This document shows, piece by piece, positions 45,816 to 56,006 of a stretch of DNA of 64,000 bases. The number at the start of each line of letters is the position of its first letter. Within the stretch, counting starts at the first letter, position 1. The notes under the pieces were generated by a model that saw nothing but the letters and a program-made list of their open reading frames with translations, was not told the DNA's origin and ran no database searches. Origin of the DNA: Paraburkholderia adhaesiva (GTDB taxonomy: Bacteria > Pseudomonadota > Gammaproteobacteria > Burkholderiales > Burkholderiaceae). The stretch is from contig NZ_JAJEJQ010000001.1 of the NCBI RefSeq assembly GCF_021390575.1, forward strand, positions 992,001 through 1,056,000, read 5' to 3'. The translations under genes and the position numbers were made by a program.

Positions 45816-46370
45816 TCAGCGCGGCACCGCGACGACGCGCGTACCGGCGATACGGTCGTGAGGGAACTGGCGATCAGCGACGAAACAGGCGCTCGCGGCC
45901 CAGAGCGAAAACCACGCGGCTTCGGCCACGAGTGTGTGCGCGAGGGGGAGATTGAAGAGCGGGCGGAGCGCAAGCGGCGGCAGAAACCAGAGCCAGGCGG
46001 CGAGATATCGGATCGTTGCGCGCGAGAGCGACGGCGGCGCCCCGAGCGGGCCGGTCACGCGCAGGCGCCAGGTTTTCATCGGCAGCGTTTGTCCGCCGTG
46101 ATGCCAGAACCCGACGAAGTACACGCCGGCGACGAGTGCGATCCACACCGACATCAGGCGATGGTAAGTAAGCCCGTCGCGCGCCTGCATGGCGAGACTG
46201 AACGCGAGCCCCGCGACAAAGATCACGCCGAAGAGCAGCACGCTTTCGTAGACGAGTGCGGCGAGGCGGCGGCGGATCGAGGCGGGTGGGAGTGCGGACG
46301 TCGTGGCGACGCCTGTCTGCGGGGCGGTTTGGGCGGCTTGCGCAGCGGTAGCAGGAGCGCGTTCGGTCAC
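45816..46370 (-). CDS. RDD family membrane protein
   Basis: 184 residues; PASIRRRLAALVYESVLLFGVIF gives the RDD-type Arg/Asp-Glu signature (here RRR...YE), with helices following and QTLPMKTWRLRV typical of the family. Inner-membrane protein of unknown function. It is the last gene downstream of the sigma-factor operon. Confidence 0.88.
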   Translation of the reverse strand: MTERAPATAAQAAQTAPQTGVATTSALPPASIRRRLAALVYESVLLFGVIFVAGLAFSLAMQARDGLTYHRLMSVWIALVAGVYFVGFWHHGGQTLPMKTWRLRVTGPLGAPPSLSRATIRYLAAWLWFLPPLALRPLFNLPLAHTLVAEAAWFSLWAASACFVADRQFPHDRIAGTRVVAVPR

Positions 46371-46459
46371 GTTGGCGTCGGAATAGGTGCGGAGCGCTGT
46401 AAGGATAACCGCGAATACCGGCGAAACGGCATAAGCGGTTTGTCGCGGGGAAACGCGGC

Positions 46460-47239
46460 TTACGAGCCCTTGTACAGTGCGGGCGCGTCGGCCGGCGCGG
46501 GAATCGGCGTTGCCGGGACGACGCTGGCCGGCGCGGGAATAGCCGCCGAGGCCGTTACCGGAGCATTCGTCACGCCGGACGTGCCGGGTGCAGCTGCCGG
46601 GCCGGAGGCCGGCAGGGACGTCGGCGCGTGCTGCTGACGGCGGCGCTCGCGCTCATCGACGAGGCGCTCGATGTCGCGGGTCTCGCGCTTGCCGCCTGTG
46701 GGCGGTGCACTGACGACCGTGCGGTGCTTGTGCTCGGTCGCGGCGAGACGCGCTTTCTGGTCAGGAGGGAGTTGCTGGTAGTCCGTCCATGCACGCTGGC
46801 GGGCTTGCGGCGGCAGTGTCTTGGAGACTTGATAGTTTTCCCGTGCGACGCGGCGCTGGTCGGGCGTCATGCGAACCCACTCAGTCATCCGTTCATGCAG
46901 GCGCTTTTGCGCTTCGGGCGACATTTTCGGGTAATTCGCGGCGATCTTCAGCCATTTGCGCCGACGCTCGTCGCTGAACTTGTCCCATTCGAGGGCGAAC
47001 GGGGCGAGCGCGGTGCGTTGAGCGTCCGAGAGGTGCGCCCAGGCGAGCGGACTGTTACTGCCCGGAAGCGGCGCGAACGCCGTGGTGATCGCAGTCTCGA
47101 CGGAAGGGCCGCTGGCCGCCGTGTCAGGGGCTATTGCAGTTGCATGCCCGGAATGGAAGCGCGGGTAGGTCGCTGCAAACGACACGAGTGCCGCGATCAC
47201 CGATCCAGTCACTACGGCCAGGCCGCGCTTGTAACTCAC
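46460..47239 (-). CDS. DUF3106 domain-containing protein
   Basis: 259 residues with an N-terminal membrane anchor or signal (RGLAVVTGSVIAALVSFAA). The DUF3106 repeat-like region then has WAHLSDAQRTALAPFALEWDKFSDERRRKWLKIA, SPEAQKRLHERMTEWVRMTPDQRRVARENYQ and WTDYQQLPPDQKARLA. The last 60 residues are Pro/Ala-rich. Probably periplasmic; function unknown. It follows the DUF3619 gene by 16 bases. Confidence 0.9.
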   Translation of the reverse strand: MSYKRGLAVVTGSVIAALVSFAATYPRFHSGHATAIAPDTAASGPSVETAITTAFAPLPGSNSPLAWAHLSDAQRTALAPFALEWDKFSDERRRKWLKIAANYPKMSPEAQKRLHERMTEWVRMTPDQRRVARENYQVSKTLPPQARQRAWTDYQQLPPDQKARLAATEHKHRTVVSAPPTGGKRETRDIERLVDERERRRQQHAPTSLPASGPAAAPGTSGVTNAPVTASAAIPAPASVVPATPIPAPADAPALYKGS

Positions 47240-47255
47240 CCCGCGAGTCTCCCGG

Positions 47256-47690
47256 TCAGTGCGAACGCGACAGGTACGCGTTGAAACCGTGATCGAGATA
47301 CGCAGTGAGCGGCAGGTCGTCGCTCAGCATGGCGGCGTCGATATCGGCGAGTTCAGCGGTGCGCTGCTGATCCTCGAAATACGCGATGGCGAAGAGCCCC
47401 GCGACCAGCGCTGCGAGCGGCCACGCGAGCGCGAAGCGCGCGAGCCGCGAACGGCGCCGAGGCGCGGACACACCGGGCGCGGACATGCCCGCAGGCATGC
47501 CTGCCGGCGCGAACACCGGCGCACGCACGAACACCGGCTCGGCTTCGCTCTTTTTGTGGGCGAGCGCAGTACGGCGAGCGACGGCGAGTCGATCGGTGGT
47601 GGATACGGGCAAGCTGGCTGCGCTCTCGTCGAGCGCGCGGCGCAGCTCCCGCACGAACTCTGGTTCTGTGTTTTCGAGAGCGGAACTCAT
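47256..47690 (-). CDS. DUF3619 family protein (candidate anti-sigma factor)
   Basis: 144 residues: an N-terminal cytosolic helical part (ENTEPEFVRELRRALDESAASLPVSTTDRLAVARRTAL), one central membrane helix (FALAWPLAALVAGLFAIAYF), and a short periplasmic C-terminus. Start overlaps the sigma-factor stop (ATGA). One-helix topology and the gene order sigma-DUF3619 fit a membrane-bound regulator of the sigma factor, but this is inference. Confidence 0.85.
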   Translation of the reverse strand: MSSALENTEPEFVRELRRALDESAASLPVSTTDRLAVARRTALAHKKSEAEPVFVRAPVFAPAGMPAGMSAPGVSAPRRRSRLARFALAWPLAALVAGLFAIAYFEDQQRTAELADIDAAMLSDDLPLTAYLDHGFNAYLSRSH

Positions 47691-48250
47691 AGCGTGATTC
47701 CTTTTGCCTTGAGCGCTTGTGCCAGCGTGTGGGTAGCCCGCGAGCAGTGCGTTTTCACGCTGCCTTCGGAGCAGCCCATAGCGGCGGCGGTCTCAGCGAC
47801 ATCCATATCTTCCCAGTAACGCATCAGGAACGCCTCCCGTTGACGTGTCGGTAATTTCTGGATTTCATCGTCGATCAGCTTGAGCACCTGCGCCCGTTCG
47901 ATCTGCTGCTCGCTGCTTTCGGCGCCAGCCGAGCCCTGCTGGGCCTCGAAGGTCTCCAGCGGGTCGAATTCCTCGTCCTCGGCGTTGCCGAGCGACGAGA
48001 ACAAGCTCACCCACGTATTGCGTACTTTCTGTCGCCGAAAATAATCGTGCGTCGTGTTTTGCACGATGCGCTGGAACAGGAGGGGGAGTTCGGCCGCGGG
48101 CCGGTCACCGTATTTCTCCGCGAGCTTGATCATCGCGTCCTGCACGATGTCGAGCGCGGCGTCATCGTCCCGCACGGCGTAGACCGTCTGCTTGAACGCG
48201 CGTCTTTCGACGCCCGCCAGGAAGTCGGCAAGTTCCTTGTCTGATGCCAT
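47687..48250 (-). CDS. ECF-type RNA polymerase sigma factor
   Basis: 187 residues with sigma-70 region 2 (DAALDIVQDAMIKLAEKYGDRPAAELPLLFQRIVQNTTHDYFRR) and region 4 (LPTRQREAFLMRYWEDMDVAETAAAMGCSEGSVKTHCSRATHTL). First gene of an operon with DUF3619, DUF3106 and possibly RDD genes. The stimulus is unknown. Confidence 0.93.
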   Translation of the reverse strand: MASDKELADFLAGVERRAFKQTVYAVRDDDAALDIVQDAMIKLAEKYGDRPAAELPLLFQRIVQNTTHDYFRRQKVRNTWVSLFSSLGNAEDEEFDPLETFEAQQGSAGAESSEQQIERAQVLKLIDDEIQKLPTRQREAFLMRYWEDMDVAETAAAMGCSEGSVKTHCSRATHTLAQALKAKGITL

Positions 48251-48564
48251 CCGTTGCAGGGCGCCGCCACCAGCGTACGCGTAATCGTTTGAAAAATGTC
48301 GTAAAACTCGCGGATCCTAGCAAATTTTCGAGCCGATGGGGTAGCGGGCCGTTCGGGTCGCCGGATTTGCGCGTTGGCCTGGGCGTTGTCTCGGTGTCGG
48401 TCTTTGCAGTCGCGTCACATCCGCACGCCGGTCTGGCGGACCATCCCGATCGATGTCAGCCCGTTCGCTTCGTTGCAAAAAGGGTACAAACCTTCGCAAA
48501 CCTGTCGTGGCGCCGGGTGCGACATGGCGCGACGTAATTTCCGGCCTGACGCGGCAAGATTTGC

Positions 48565-48593
48565 TTGACCGGCAGGACGCGACCCGCTATCTT
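48565..48593 (+). promoter_or_regulatory. Sigma-70 promoter for ilvIHC
   Basis: TTGACC (48565-48570), 17-base spacer, TATCTT (48588-48593), placing transcription start near 48600. The remaining 487-base gap between the sigma-factor gene and ilvI contains no supported gene; the ~140-base leader has no obvious branched-chain-rich peptide. Confidence 0.6.
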
Positions 48594-48740
48594 CGACGGT
48601 TCGCAACATAAGTGACCTGTCTCAATTCAGGTGTGGCCCATGAGGCTCATCTGTCAACTGGACGCGCCGCTTGAACCCGAGCCACAAGCCCGGCAGAGAG
48701 CACCCGATCAATTTTTTGCCGAAAATTCGAAAGGTGAATG

Positions 48741-50534
48741 ATGAATATGCCTAGCGCGGAATTCTCCACGTCGGTTTCCCCTACACCAAACGCAACACCC
48801 GAATCTGACCCTCAAGGCTCGAGCAGCCAGTCCATTGGCGCGACCGTGCTGATGAAGGCGCTCGCCGACGAGCAAGTCGAATTCATCTGGGGTTATCCCG
48901 GCGGCTCGGTACTCTACATCTACGACGAGCTGTACAAGCAGGACAAGATCGACCACATCCTCGTGCGCCACGAGCAGGCAGCCGTTCACGCGGCCGACGC
49001 CTATTCCCGCTCGACCGGCAAAGTTGGTGTGTGTCTCGTGACCTCGGGTCCCGGCGTCACCAATGCGGTGACCGGTATCGCGACGGCCTACACGGACTCG
49101 ATCCCGCTGGTCATCATCAGCGGTCAGGTGCCCACGGGCGCGATCGGCCAGGACGCATTCCAGGAATGCGACACGGTCGGCATCACGCGTCCCTGCGTCA
49201 AGCACAACTTCCTCGTGAAGGACGTGCGCGACCTCGCGGCAACCGTCAAAAAAGCTTTCTACATTGCGCGCACCGGCCGTCCCGGCCCCGTGCTGATCGA
49301 CATTCCGAAGGACGTGTCGAAGACGCCGTGCGCGTATGAACCGATCAAGAGCGTCTCGCTGCGCTCGTACAACCCGGTCACGAAGGGCCACTCGGGGCAG
49401 ATCCGCAAGGCGGTGCAACTGCTCCTGTCGGCCAAGCGTCCGTACATCTACACGGGCGGCGGCATCATCCTCGCGGATGCGTCGCGCGAACTGAACCAGT
49501 TCGCCGACCTGCTCGGCTACCCGGTGACGAACACGCTGATGGGCCTCGGCGGCTATCGCGCAAGCGACCGCAAGTTCCTCGGCATGCTCGGCATGCACGG
49601 CACGTACGAAGCAAACATGGCGATGCAGCATTGCGACGTGCTGATCGCGATCGGCGCGCGCTTCGACGACCGCGTGATCGGCGACCCGTCGCACTTCGCG
49701 TCGCGTCCGCGCAAGATCATTCACATCGACATCGACCCGTCGTCGATTTCGAAGCGCGTGAAGGTCGACATCCCCATCGTCGGCGACGTGAAGGAAGTGC
49801 TCAAGGAAATGATCGAGCAACTTCAGCACGCCGAGCACGGCCCCGACACCGAGGCGCTCGCCGACTGGTGGAAGGACATCGAAGGCTGGCGCGAGAAGAA
49901 CTGCCTGAAGTTCGACCGCGGTTCGGAGATCATCAAGCCGCAATACGTCGTCGAAAAGCTCTGGGAGCTGACGGGCGGCAACGCGTTCGTCTGCTCGGAC
50001 GTCGGCCAGCACCAGATGTGGGCCGCGCAGTTCTACCGCTTCAACCAGCCGCGCCGCTGGATCAACTCGGGCGGCCTCGGCACGATGGGCTTCGGCCTGC
50101 CGGCCGCGATGGGCGTGAAGATGGCGCACCCGGACGACGACGTCGTGTGTATCACGGGTGAAGGCTCGATCCAGATGTGCATTCAGGAGCTGTCGACCTG
50201 CAAGCAGTACGACACGCCCGTGAAGATCATCTCGCTCAACAACCGCTACCTCGGCATGGTTCGCCAGTGGCAGCAGATCGAATACAGCAAGCGCTATTCG
50301 CATTCGTACATGGATGCGCTGCCCGATTTCGTGAAGCTCGCCGAAGCGTACGGCCACGTGGGCATCCGCGTCGAAAAGACCGCGGAAGTCGAGCCCGCGC
50401 TCAAGGAAGCGCTGCGACTGAAGGACCGCACGGTGTTCCTCGATTTCCAGACCGACCCTTCCGAAAATGTCTGGCCGATGGTTCAGGCCGGCAAGGGCAT
50501 CACCGAGATGCTGCTCGGTTCGGAAGACCTGTAA
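48741..50534 (+). CDS. ilvI: Acetolactate synthase, biosynthetic type, large subunit
   Basis: 597 residues; start at the second of three close ATGs (48738, 48741, 48747), chosen from spacing to AAGGTG at 48731. A Pro/Ser-rich 35-residue N-terminal extension precedes the AHAS core with RHEQAAVHAADAY (catalytic Glu), TSGPGVTNAVTG and FAD region. The ThDP motif reads GEGSIQM where many AHAS enzymes have GDGSFQM. It condenses pyruvate to acetolactate or with 2-ketobutyrate. First gene of ilvI-ilvH-ilvC. Confidence 0.95.
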   Translation: MNMPSAEFSTSVSPTPNATPESDPQGSSSQSIGATVLMKALADEQVEFIWGYPGGSVLYIYDELYKQDKIDHILVRHEQAAVHAADAYSRSTGKVGVCLVTSGPGVTNAVTGIATAYTDSIPLVIISGQVPTGAIGQDAFQECDTVGITRPCVKHNFLVKDVRDLAATVKKAFYIARTGRPGPVLIDIPKDVSKTPCAYEPIKSVSLRSYNPVTKGHSGQIRKAVQLLLSAKRPYIYTGGGIILADASRELNQFADLLGYPVTNTLMGLGGYRASDRKFLGMLGMHGTYEANMAMQHCDVLIAIGARFDDRVIGDPSHFASRPRKIIHIDIDPSSISKRVKVDIPIVGDVKEVLKEMIEQLQHAEHGPDTEALADWWKDIEGWREKNCLKFDRGSEIIKPQYVVEKLWELTGGNAFVCSDVGQHQMWAAQFYRFNQPRRWINSGGLGTMGFGLPAAMGVKMAHPDDDVVCITGEGSIQMCIQELSTCKQYDTPVKIISLNNRYLGMVRQWQQIEYSKRYSHSYMDALPDFVKLAEAYGHVGIRVEKTAEVEPALKEALRLKDRTVFLDFQTDPSENVWPMVQAGKGITEMLLGSEDL

Positions 50535-50644
50535 CGGTCATTGCACGCACCGCTTCGACCTCGCGCGGCGCGCGTCTCCACAAAAGGCGCGCGGATTCGC
50601 GGGGAAGGGCGGCGGCTCAAACTGGATAAATCGCGGAACACACC

Positions 50645-51136
50645 ATGAGACATATCATTTCCGTTTTGCTGGAAAACGAGCCGGGCGCGCTTTCGCGCGT
50701 GGTCGGCCTCTTCTCCGCACGCGGCTATAACATCGAAACCTTGACGGTGGCGCCGACCGAAGACCGTTCGCTGTCGCGCATGACCATCGTTTCCGTTGGC
50801 TCCGACGACGTGATCGAACAGATCACGAAACATCTGAACCGCCTGATCGAGGTGGTGAAAGTGGTTGACCTGACAGAGGGCGCCCACATCGAGCGTGAGC
50901 TGATGTTGATCAAGGTTAGGGCGGTCGGCAAGGAGCGTGAGGAGATGAAGCGACTGGCGGATATCTTCCGCGGCCGCATCATCGACGTCACCGAAAAGAC
51001 TTACACGATCGAACTGACGGGTGCGAGCGACAAGCTCGACGCGTTCATCGAGGCGATCGACGGCAGCGCGATTCTCGAAACCGTCCGTACCGGCGGTTCG
51101 GGCATCGGGCGCGGCGAACGCATTCTGAAGGTGTGA
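50645..51136 (+). CDS. ilvH: Acetolactate synthase regulatory subunit
   Basis: 163 residues: N-terminal ACT domain (HIISVLLENEPGALSRVVGLFSARGYNIETL) and C-terminal ACT-like half with LTGASDKLDAF. Confers valine feedback inhibition and full activity on IlvI. It lies 110 bases after ilvI on the same strand. Confidence 0.96.
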   Translation: MRHIISVLLENEPGALSRVVGLFSARGYNIETLTVAPTEDRSLSRMTIVSVGSDDVIEQITKHLNRLIEVVKVVDLTEGAHIERELMLIKVRAVGKEREEMKRLADIFRGRIIDVTEKTYTIELTGASDKLDAFIEAIDGSAILETVRTGGSGIGRGERILKV

Positions 51137-51245
51137 CGTCCGGTAGTATTCGCTACCATTCGTCAATTCAGATCGGCGATTGAATACCGGAAGCCTGCCG
51201 GGGCGCGGCGCAAATGCAGCGCCTCGTGCAGCAAAGAAACAGTAG

Positions 51246-52304
<1,059 letters not shown>

Positions 52305-52376
52305 TCTGGTGTCGATGCTCTGATCGCGCACGCGGCCGGTTTTGACCAGGGTCGCAGCGCGTCGGCATGTTCCAAT

Positions 52377-52414
52377 AAAAGCCGCCCAGGTGGGATGAAG
52401 CCTGGGCGGCTTTT
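52377..52414 (+). terminator. Rho-independent terminator after ilvC
   Basis: Perfect 14-bp stem AAAAGCCGCCCAGG/CCTGGGCGGCTTTT with a 10-base loop and T-tract. It separates ilvIHC from psd. Confidence 0.9.
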
Positions 52415-52452
52415 GCTATCCTACGGTTTTCAAAAATAACACCGACGCCACC

Positions 52453-53106
52453 ATGAATTACCCTCATCCGATCATTGCCCGCGAAGGCTGGCCGTTTATC
52501 GCCATTGCGGTCGTCGTGGCGCTCCTGATCCATGCAATCGCAGGGTTGGTCATCGCCTGGCCGTTCTGGCTGATCCTCATCTTCGTCGTCCAGTTCTTCC
52601 GCGATCCGGCGCGGCCGATTCCGCAAGAGCCCAATGCCGTGCTGTGCCCCGCCGACGGGCGCATCGTCGCCGTCGAGACCGCACACGATCCGTATGCAAA
52701 CCGTGAAGCGCTCAAGATCAGCGTGTTCATGAACGTGTTCAACGTCCACTCGCAGCGCTCGCCTGTCGATGGCGCCGTCGCCAAGGTCGAGTATTTTCCC
52801 GGCGCATATCTGAACGCCGCGATCGACAAGGCGTCCACCGAGAACGAGCGCAACGCCGTCGTCATCACCATGGCCGACGGCACGACCGTGACTTCGGTGC
52901 AGATCGCCGGGCTGATCGCGCGTCGGATTCTCTGCTACGTGCGCTCGGGCGAGCCGCTCTCGCGCGGCCAGCGCTACGGCTTCATCCGCTTTGGTTCGCG
53001 CGTCGACGTGTACCTGCCGTTGGGCAGCCGTCCGCGCGTGTCGATCGGCGAGAAGGTGTCAGCCTCGTCGACGATCCTCGCCGAACTGCAATCGCAATCG
53101 GCCTAA
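52453..53106 (+). CDS. psd: Phosphatidylserine decarboxylase proenzyme
   Basis: 217 residues, the short PSD-A type with N-terminal helices ([20 protein letters not shown]). The self-cleavage site is Gly181-Ser182 in RFGSRVD, producing the pyruvoyl alpha chain; [11 protein letters not shown] carries the conserved His. It makes phosphatidylethanolamine at the inner membrane. It precedes pssA by 11 bases, the enzyme of the previous step. Confidence 0.95.
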   Translation: MNYPHPIIAREGWPFIAIAVVVALLIHAIAGLVIAWPFWLILIFVVQFFRDPARPIPQEPNAVLCPADGRIVAVETAHDPYANREALKISVFMNVFNVHSQRSPVDGAVAKVEYFPGAYLNAAIDKASTENERNAVVITMADGTTVTSVQIAGLIARRILCYVRSGEPLSRGQRYGFIRFGSRVDVYLPLGSRPRVSIGEKVSASSTILAELQSQSA

Positions 53107-53117
53107 GGAGGGAAGCG

Positions 53118-53993
53118 ATGGCCGGATTCAAACCGCGTCGTCCCCGCAATGCGCCCGGCGGTCCGCTGCCGCGGCCGTTTCGACGTAACAAGTCGGTGGC
53201 GGAGCCCGTGGGCGCGGTCGCGAACCGCCGTGCTGCGCGCCAGCAGTTCCTCAGAAAGCGCGGCATCTATCTGCTGCCCAACGCGTTCACGACCGCCGCG
53301 CTGTTCTGTGGCTTTTTCGCCGTCGTGCAGGCCATGAATGTGCGCTTCGAGGTCGCGGCGATCGCGATCTTCGTCGCGATGGTGCTCGACGGCATGGACG
53401 GGCGCGTCGCGCGGATGACGCATTCCCAGAGCGCGTTCGGCGAGCAGTTCGACAGCCTCTCGGACATGGTGTCGTTCGGTGTTGCGCCCGCGCTCGTGAT
53501 GTACGAGTGGATCCTCAAGGATCTGGGGCGCTGGGGCTGGCTCGCCGCGTTCGTCTACTGCTCGGGTGCGGCGCTGCGGCTTGCGCGTTTTAATACGAAC
53601 ATCGGCGTGGTCGACAAGCGCTTCTTCCAGGGCCTGCCGAGCCCCGCGGCGGCGGCGCTGATCGCGGGCTTCGTCTGGCTAGCCACCGATAACCGCGTGC
53701 CCGTCAAGCTCGCGTGGTTGCCGTGGATCGCGTTCGTGCTGACGATCTACGCAGGCGTGACGATGGTGTCGAACGCGCCGTTCTACAGCGGCAAGGCGCT
53801 CGACGTGCGCCATCGCGTGCCGTTCGCGGCGACGCTGCTCGTGGTGGTGGCGTTCGTGCTTGTTTCGTCGGATCCGCCGCTCATGCTGTTCGGCCTGTTC
53901 GTCCTCTACGGCCTCTCGGGCTACATCTTCTGGGCTTACCAGGCGATGCGCGGCCGTGGCAATCCCGCGCGTTCGTTGCCGCGCGAGCGGTAG
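53118..53993 (+). CDS. pssA: CDP-diacylglycerol-serine O-phosphatidyltransferase
   Basis: 291 residues with eight or so membrane helices and the CDP-alcohol phosphotransferase motif D-G-x2-A-R-x8-G-x3-D-x3-D, here DGRVARMTHSQSAFGEQFDSLSD. A basic N-terminal region (about 1-50) precedes the first helix. It makes phosphatidylserine from CDP-DAG. The start follows AAGGAGGGAAGCG. Confidence 0.94.
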   Translation: MAGFKPRRPRNAPGGPLPRPFRRNKSVAEPVGAVANRRAARQQFLRKRGIYLLPNAFTTAALFCGFFAVVQAMNVRFEVAAIAIFVAMVLDGMDGRVARMTHSQSAFGEQFDSLSDMVSFGVAPALVMYEWILKDLGRWGWLAAFVYCSGAALRLARFNTNIGVVDKRFFQGLPSPAAAALIAGFVWLATDNRVPVKLAWLPWIAFVLTIYAGVTMVSNAPFYSGKALDVRHRVPFAATLLVVVAFVLVSSDPPLMLFGLFVLYGLSGYIFWAYQAMRGRGNPARSLPRER

Positions 53994-54033
53994 CGGCAAG
54001 TTTTCGGCGCGTCGCTACGCGCCATGCTCCCTG

Positions 54034-54065
54034 GGGGCCGCTTGCATGCGGCCCCTTTCTTTTTT
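54034..54065 (+). terminator. Rho-independent terminator after pssA
   Basis: Stem GGGGCCGC/GCGGCCCC (54034-54041 with 54048-54055) with a 6-base loop, followed by TTTCTTTTTT. Confidence 0.85.
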
Positions 54066-54116
54066 GCCCTGCGCGCCGGGGCGGTGAGGGCACTGGCCGC
54101 TTCACGGTCACGCCGA

Positions 54117-54145
54117 TTGCGCTATCGGCAGAATCCGGCTATAGT
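54117..54145 (+). promoter_or_regulatory. Sigma-70 promoter for the leuA leader
   Basis: TTGCGC (54117-54122), 17-base spacer, TATAGT (54140-54145). The expected transcription start is near 54152, at or next to the leader peptide ATG. Confidence 0.6.
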
Positions 54146-54152
54146 CGGCCAC

Positions 54153-54236
54153 ATGGAAACGACCATGTTCTCCCTCCTTTCTCTTCTAGCCGGTGCGCCG
54201 CTACGCGCGCTAGCACTAGCGCGCCTGCCGCGCTGA
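54153..54236 (+). CDS. leuA leader peptide (candidate attenuator)
   Basis: A 27-residue [23 protein letters not shown] then ALARLPR, with eight leucines. Leu codons include four CTA and two CTT, rare choices in this GC-rich genome where CTG and CTC dominate. The ATG sits at the predicted transcription start, so it may be leaderless or start at the second ATG (54165). A perfect 9-bp inverted repeat (54205-54224) overlaps the CTA codons. It is 106 bases upstream of leuA, consistent with leucine-dependent attenuation. Confidence 0.75.
   Translation: METTMFSLLSLLAGAPLRALALARLPR
54205..54224 (+). promoter_or_regulatory. Hairpin overlapping the leader CTA codons
   Basis: Perfect inverted repeat GCGCGCTAG/CTAGCGCGC separated by two bases, inside the leader peptide ORF. 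A ribosome paused at the CTA codons would melt it. A clear T-tailed terminator partner was not identified; the nearest T-run is at 54306-54311. Confidence 0.55.
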
Positions 54237-54342
54237 TCTCGCTCGCCCTCCGTCTGCTTCGTTCATTGTCAGCGTCGCCAACGGTGGCGCGAACACCCGA
54301 ACTCCGTTTTTAGACACTGAACAAGCCCCCTGGAGACCCGAA

Positions 54343-55893
54343 ATGGCAGCAGACAAGCTCATCATCTTCGATACGACGTTGCGTGACGGCGAGCAGTCGC
54401 CCGGTGCGTCGATGACGAAGGAAGAGAAGATCCGCATCGCGAAGCAGCTGGAGCGCATGAAGGTCGACGTGATCGAGGCGGGCTTCGCGGCCAGCTCGAA
54501 TGGCGACTTCGACGCGATCCACACGATCGCCGGCATGATCAAGGACAGCACGATCTGCTCGCTCGCCCGCGCGAACGACAAGGACATCCAGCGTGCCGCC
54601 GATGCCCTGAAGCCCGCCGATCACTTCCGCATTCACACGTTCATCGCGACCTCTCCGCTGCATATGGAGAAGAAGCTGCGCATGTCGCCCGAGCAGGTGC
54701 TCGAGCAGGCGAAGCTGGCGGTGCGCTTCGCGCGCAAGTTCACGAACGACGTGGAATTCTCGCCGGAAGACGGCAGCCGCTCGGATCTCGACTTCCTGTG
54801 CCGCGTGCTCGAAGCCGTCATCAACGAAGGCGCGACCACGATCAACATCGCCGATACGGTCGGCTACGGCGTTCCCGAGTTGTACGGCAACCTCGTGAAG
54901 ACGCTGCGCGAGCGCATTCCGAACTCCGACAAGGCTGTCTTCTCGGTGCACTGCCATAACGACCTCGGCATGGCGGTCGCGAACTCGCTGGCGGGTGTGC
55001 AGATCGGCGGCGCGCGTCAGGTCGAATGCACGATCAACGGTCTCGGCGAGCGCGCGGGCAACACGTCGCTCGAAGAAATCGTGATGGCCGTGAAGACCCG
55101 CAAAGACTACTTCGGGCTCGACCTCGGCATCGATACCACGCAGATCGTGCCGGCCTCGAAGCTCGTTTCGCAGATCACCGGTTTCGTCGTGCAGCCGAAC
55201 AAGGCCGTGGTGGGCGCTAACGCCTTTGCACACGCGTCGGGCATTCATCAGGACGGCGTCCTCAAGGCGCGCGACACCTATGAAATCATGCGCGCGGAAG
55301 ACGTGGGCTGGAGCGCGAACAAGATCGTGCTCGGCAAGCTCTCGGGCCGCAACGCGTTCAAGCAGCGCCTGCAGGAACTGGGCATCGCACTCGACAGCGA
55401 AGCCGAACTGAACCAGGCGTTCGCGCGCTTCAAAGAACTCGCTGACCGCAAGGCCGAGATTTTCGACGAGGACATCATTGCGATCGTCACCGAGGAATCG
55501 GCACAAGCGCAGGAGAAGGAACACTACAAGTTCATCTCGCTCGCGCAGCACTCGGAGACGGGTGAGCGTCCGCACGCACGCATCGTGTTCTCGGCCGACG
55601 GCAAGGAAGTGACCGGCGAAGCCGCGGGTAACGGCCCGGTCGATGCGACGCTCAACGCCATCGAAACCGAAGTGGGCAGCGGCTCGGAACTGCTGCTTTA
55701 TTCGGTGAACGCAATTACCACCGGCACGCAGGCGCAGGGCGAAGTGACGGTGCGTCTGTCCAAGGCGGGGCGCATCGTGAACGGCGTGGGCACCGATCCG
55801 GACATTGTCGCCGCGTCGGCGAAGGCGTATATCTCGGCGCTGAACAAGCTGTACTCGGCCGATAGCGACAAGCTCAATCCGCAGCGTTCGTAA
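54343..55893 (+). CDS. leuA: 2-isopropylmalate synthase
   Basis: 516 residues, type-1 LeuA length. The catalytic TIM barrel starts with [34 protein letters not shown] gives the metal-binding HxH and [12 protein letters not shown] follows. The C-terminal LeuA allosteric domain covers about 390-516. It condenses acetyl-CoA with 2-ketoisovalerate, the first step of leucine synthesis. Preceded by a Leu-rich leader peptide, which implies control by leucine supply. Confidence 0.97.
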   Translation: MAADKLIIFDTTLRDGEQSPGASMTKEEKIRIAKQLERMKVDVIEAGFAASSNGDFDAIHTIAGMIKDSTICSLARANDKDIQRAADALKPADHFRIHTFIATSPLHMEKKLRMSPEQVLEQAKLAVRFARKFTNDVEFSPEDGSRSDLDFLCRVLEAVINEGATTINIADTVGYGVPELYGNLVKTLRERIPNSDKAVFSVHCHNDLGMAVANSLAGVQIGGARQVECTINGLGERAGNTSLEEIVMAVKTRKDYFGLDLGIDTTQIVPASKLVSQITGFVVQPNKAVVGANAFAHASGIHQDGVLKARDTYEIMRAEDVGWSANKIVLGKLSGRNAFKQRLQELGIALDSEAELNQAFARFKELADRKAEIFDEDIIAIVTEESAQAQEKEHYKFISLAQHSETGERPHARIVFSADGKEVTGEAAGNGPVDATLNAIETEVGSGSELLLYSVNAITTGTQAQGEVTVRLSKAGRIVNGVGTDPDIVAASAKAYISALNKLYSADSDKLNPQRS

Positions 55894-55913
55894 TCGACGG
55901 ACCGTAGAAGGCA

Positions 55914-55947
55914 AAACCCCCGCGTGTGCAACGTGCGGGGGTTTTTG
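55914..55947 (+). terminator. Rho-independent terminator after leuA
   Basis: AAACCCCCGC/GCGGGGGTTT stem around a ~10-base loop with a TTTTT tail. Confidence 0.85.
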
Positions 55948-56006
55948 TCTTTTGGCACGGATGACGCGCGTTGTTCAGCGCGTTGCGCAGATTCGCGCGG
56001 CAAGGA

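Noticed and set aside
48641..48751. Upstream ORF overlapping the ilvI start as a branched-chain leader peptide
   Set aside because: The reading frame encodes MRLICQLTRRLNPSHK-type sequence without a run of Ile, Val or Leu codons and has no clear terminator/antiterminator pair.
54237..54342. Clear intrinsic terminator completing the leuA attenuator
   Set aside because: CGCCA-ACGG-TGGCG and AACGG/CCGTT pairings exist but none is a strong stem directly followed by a T-run; not annotated as terminator.
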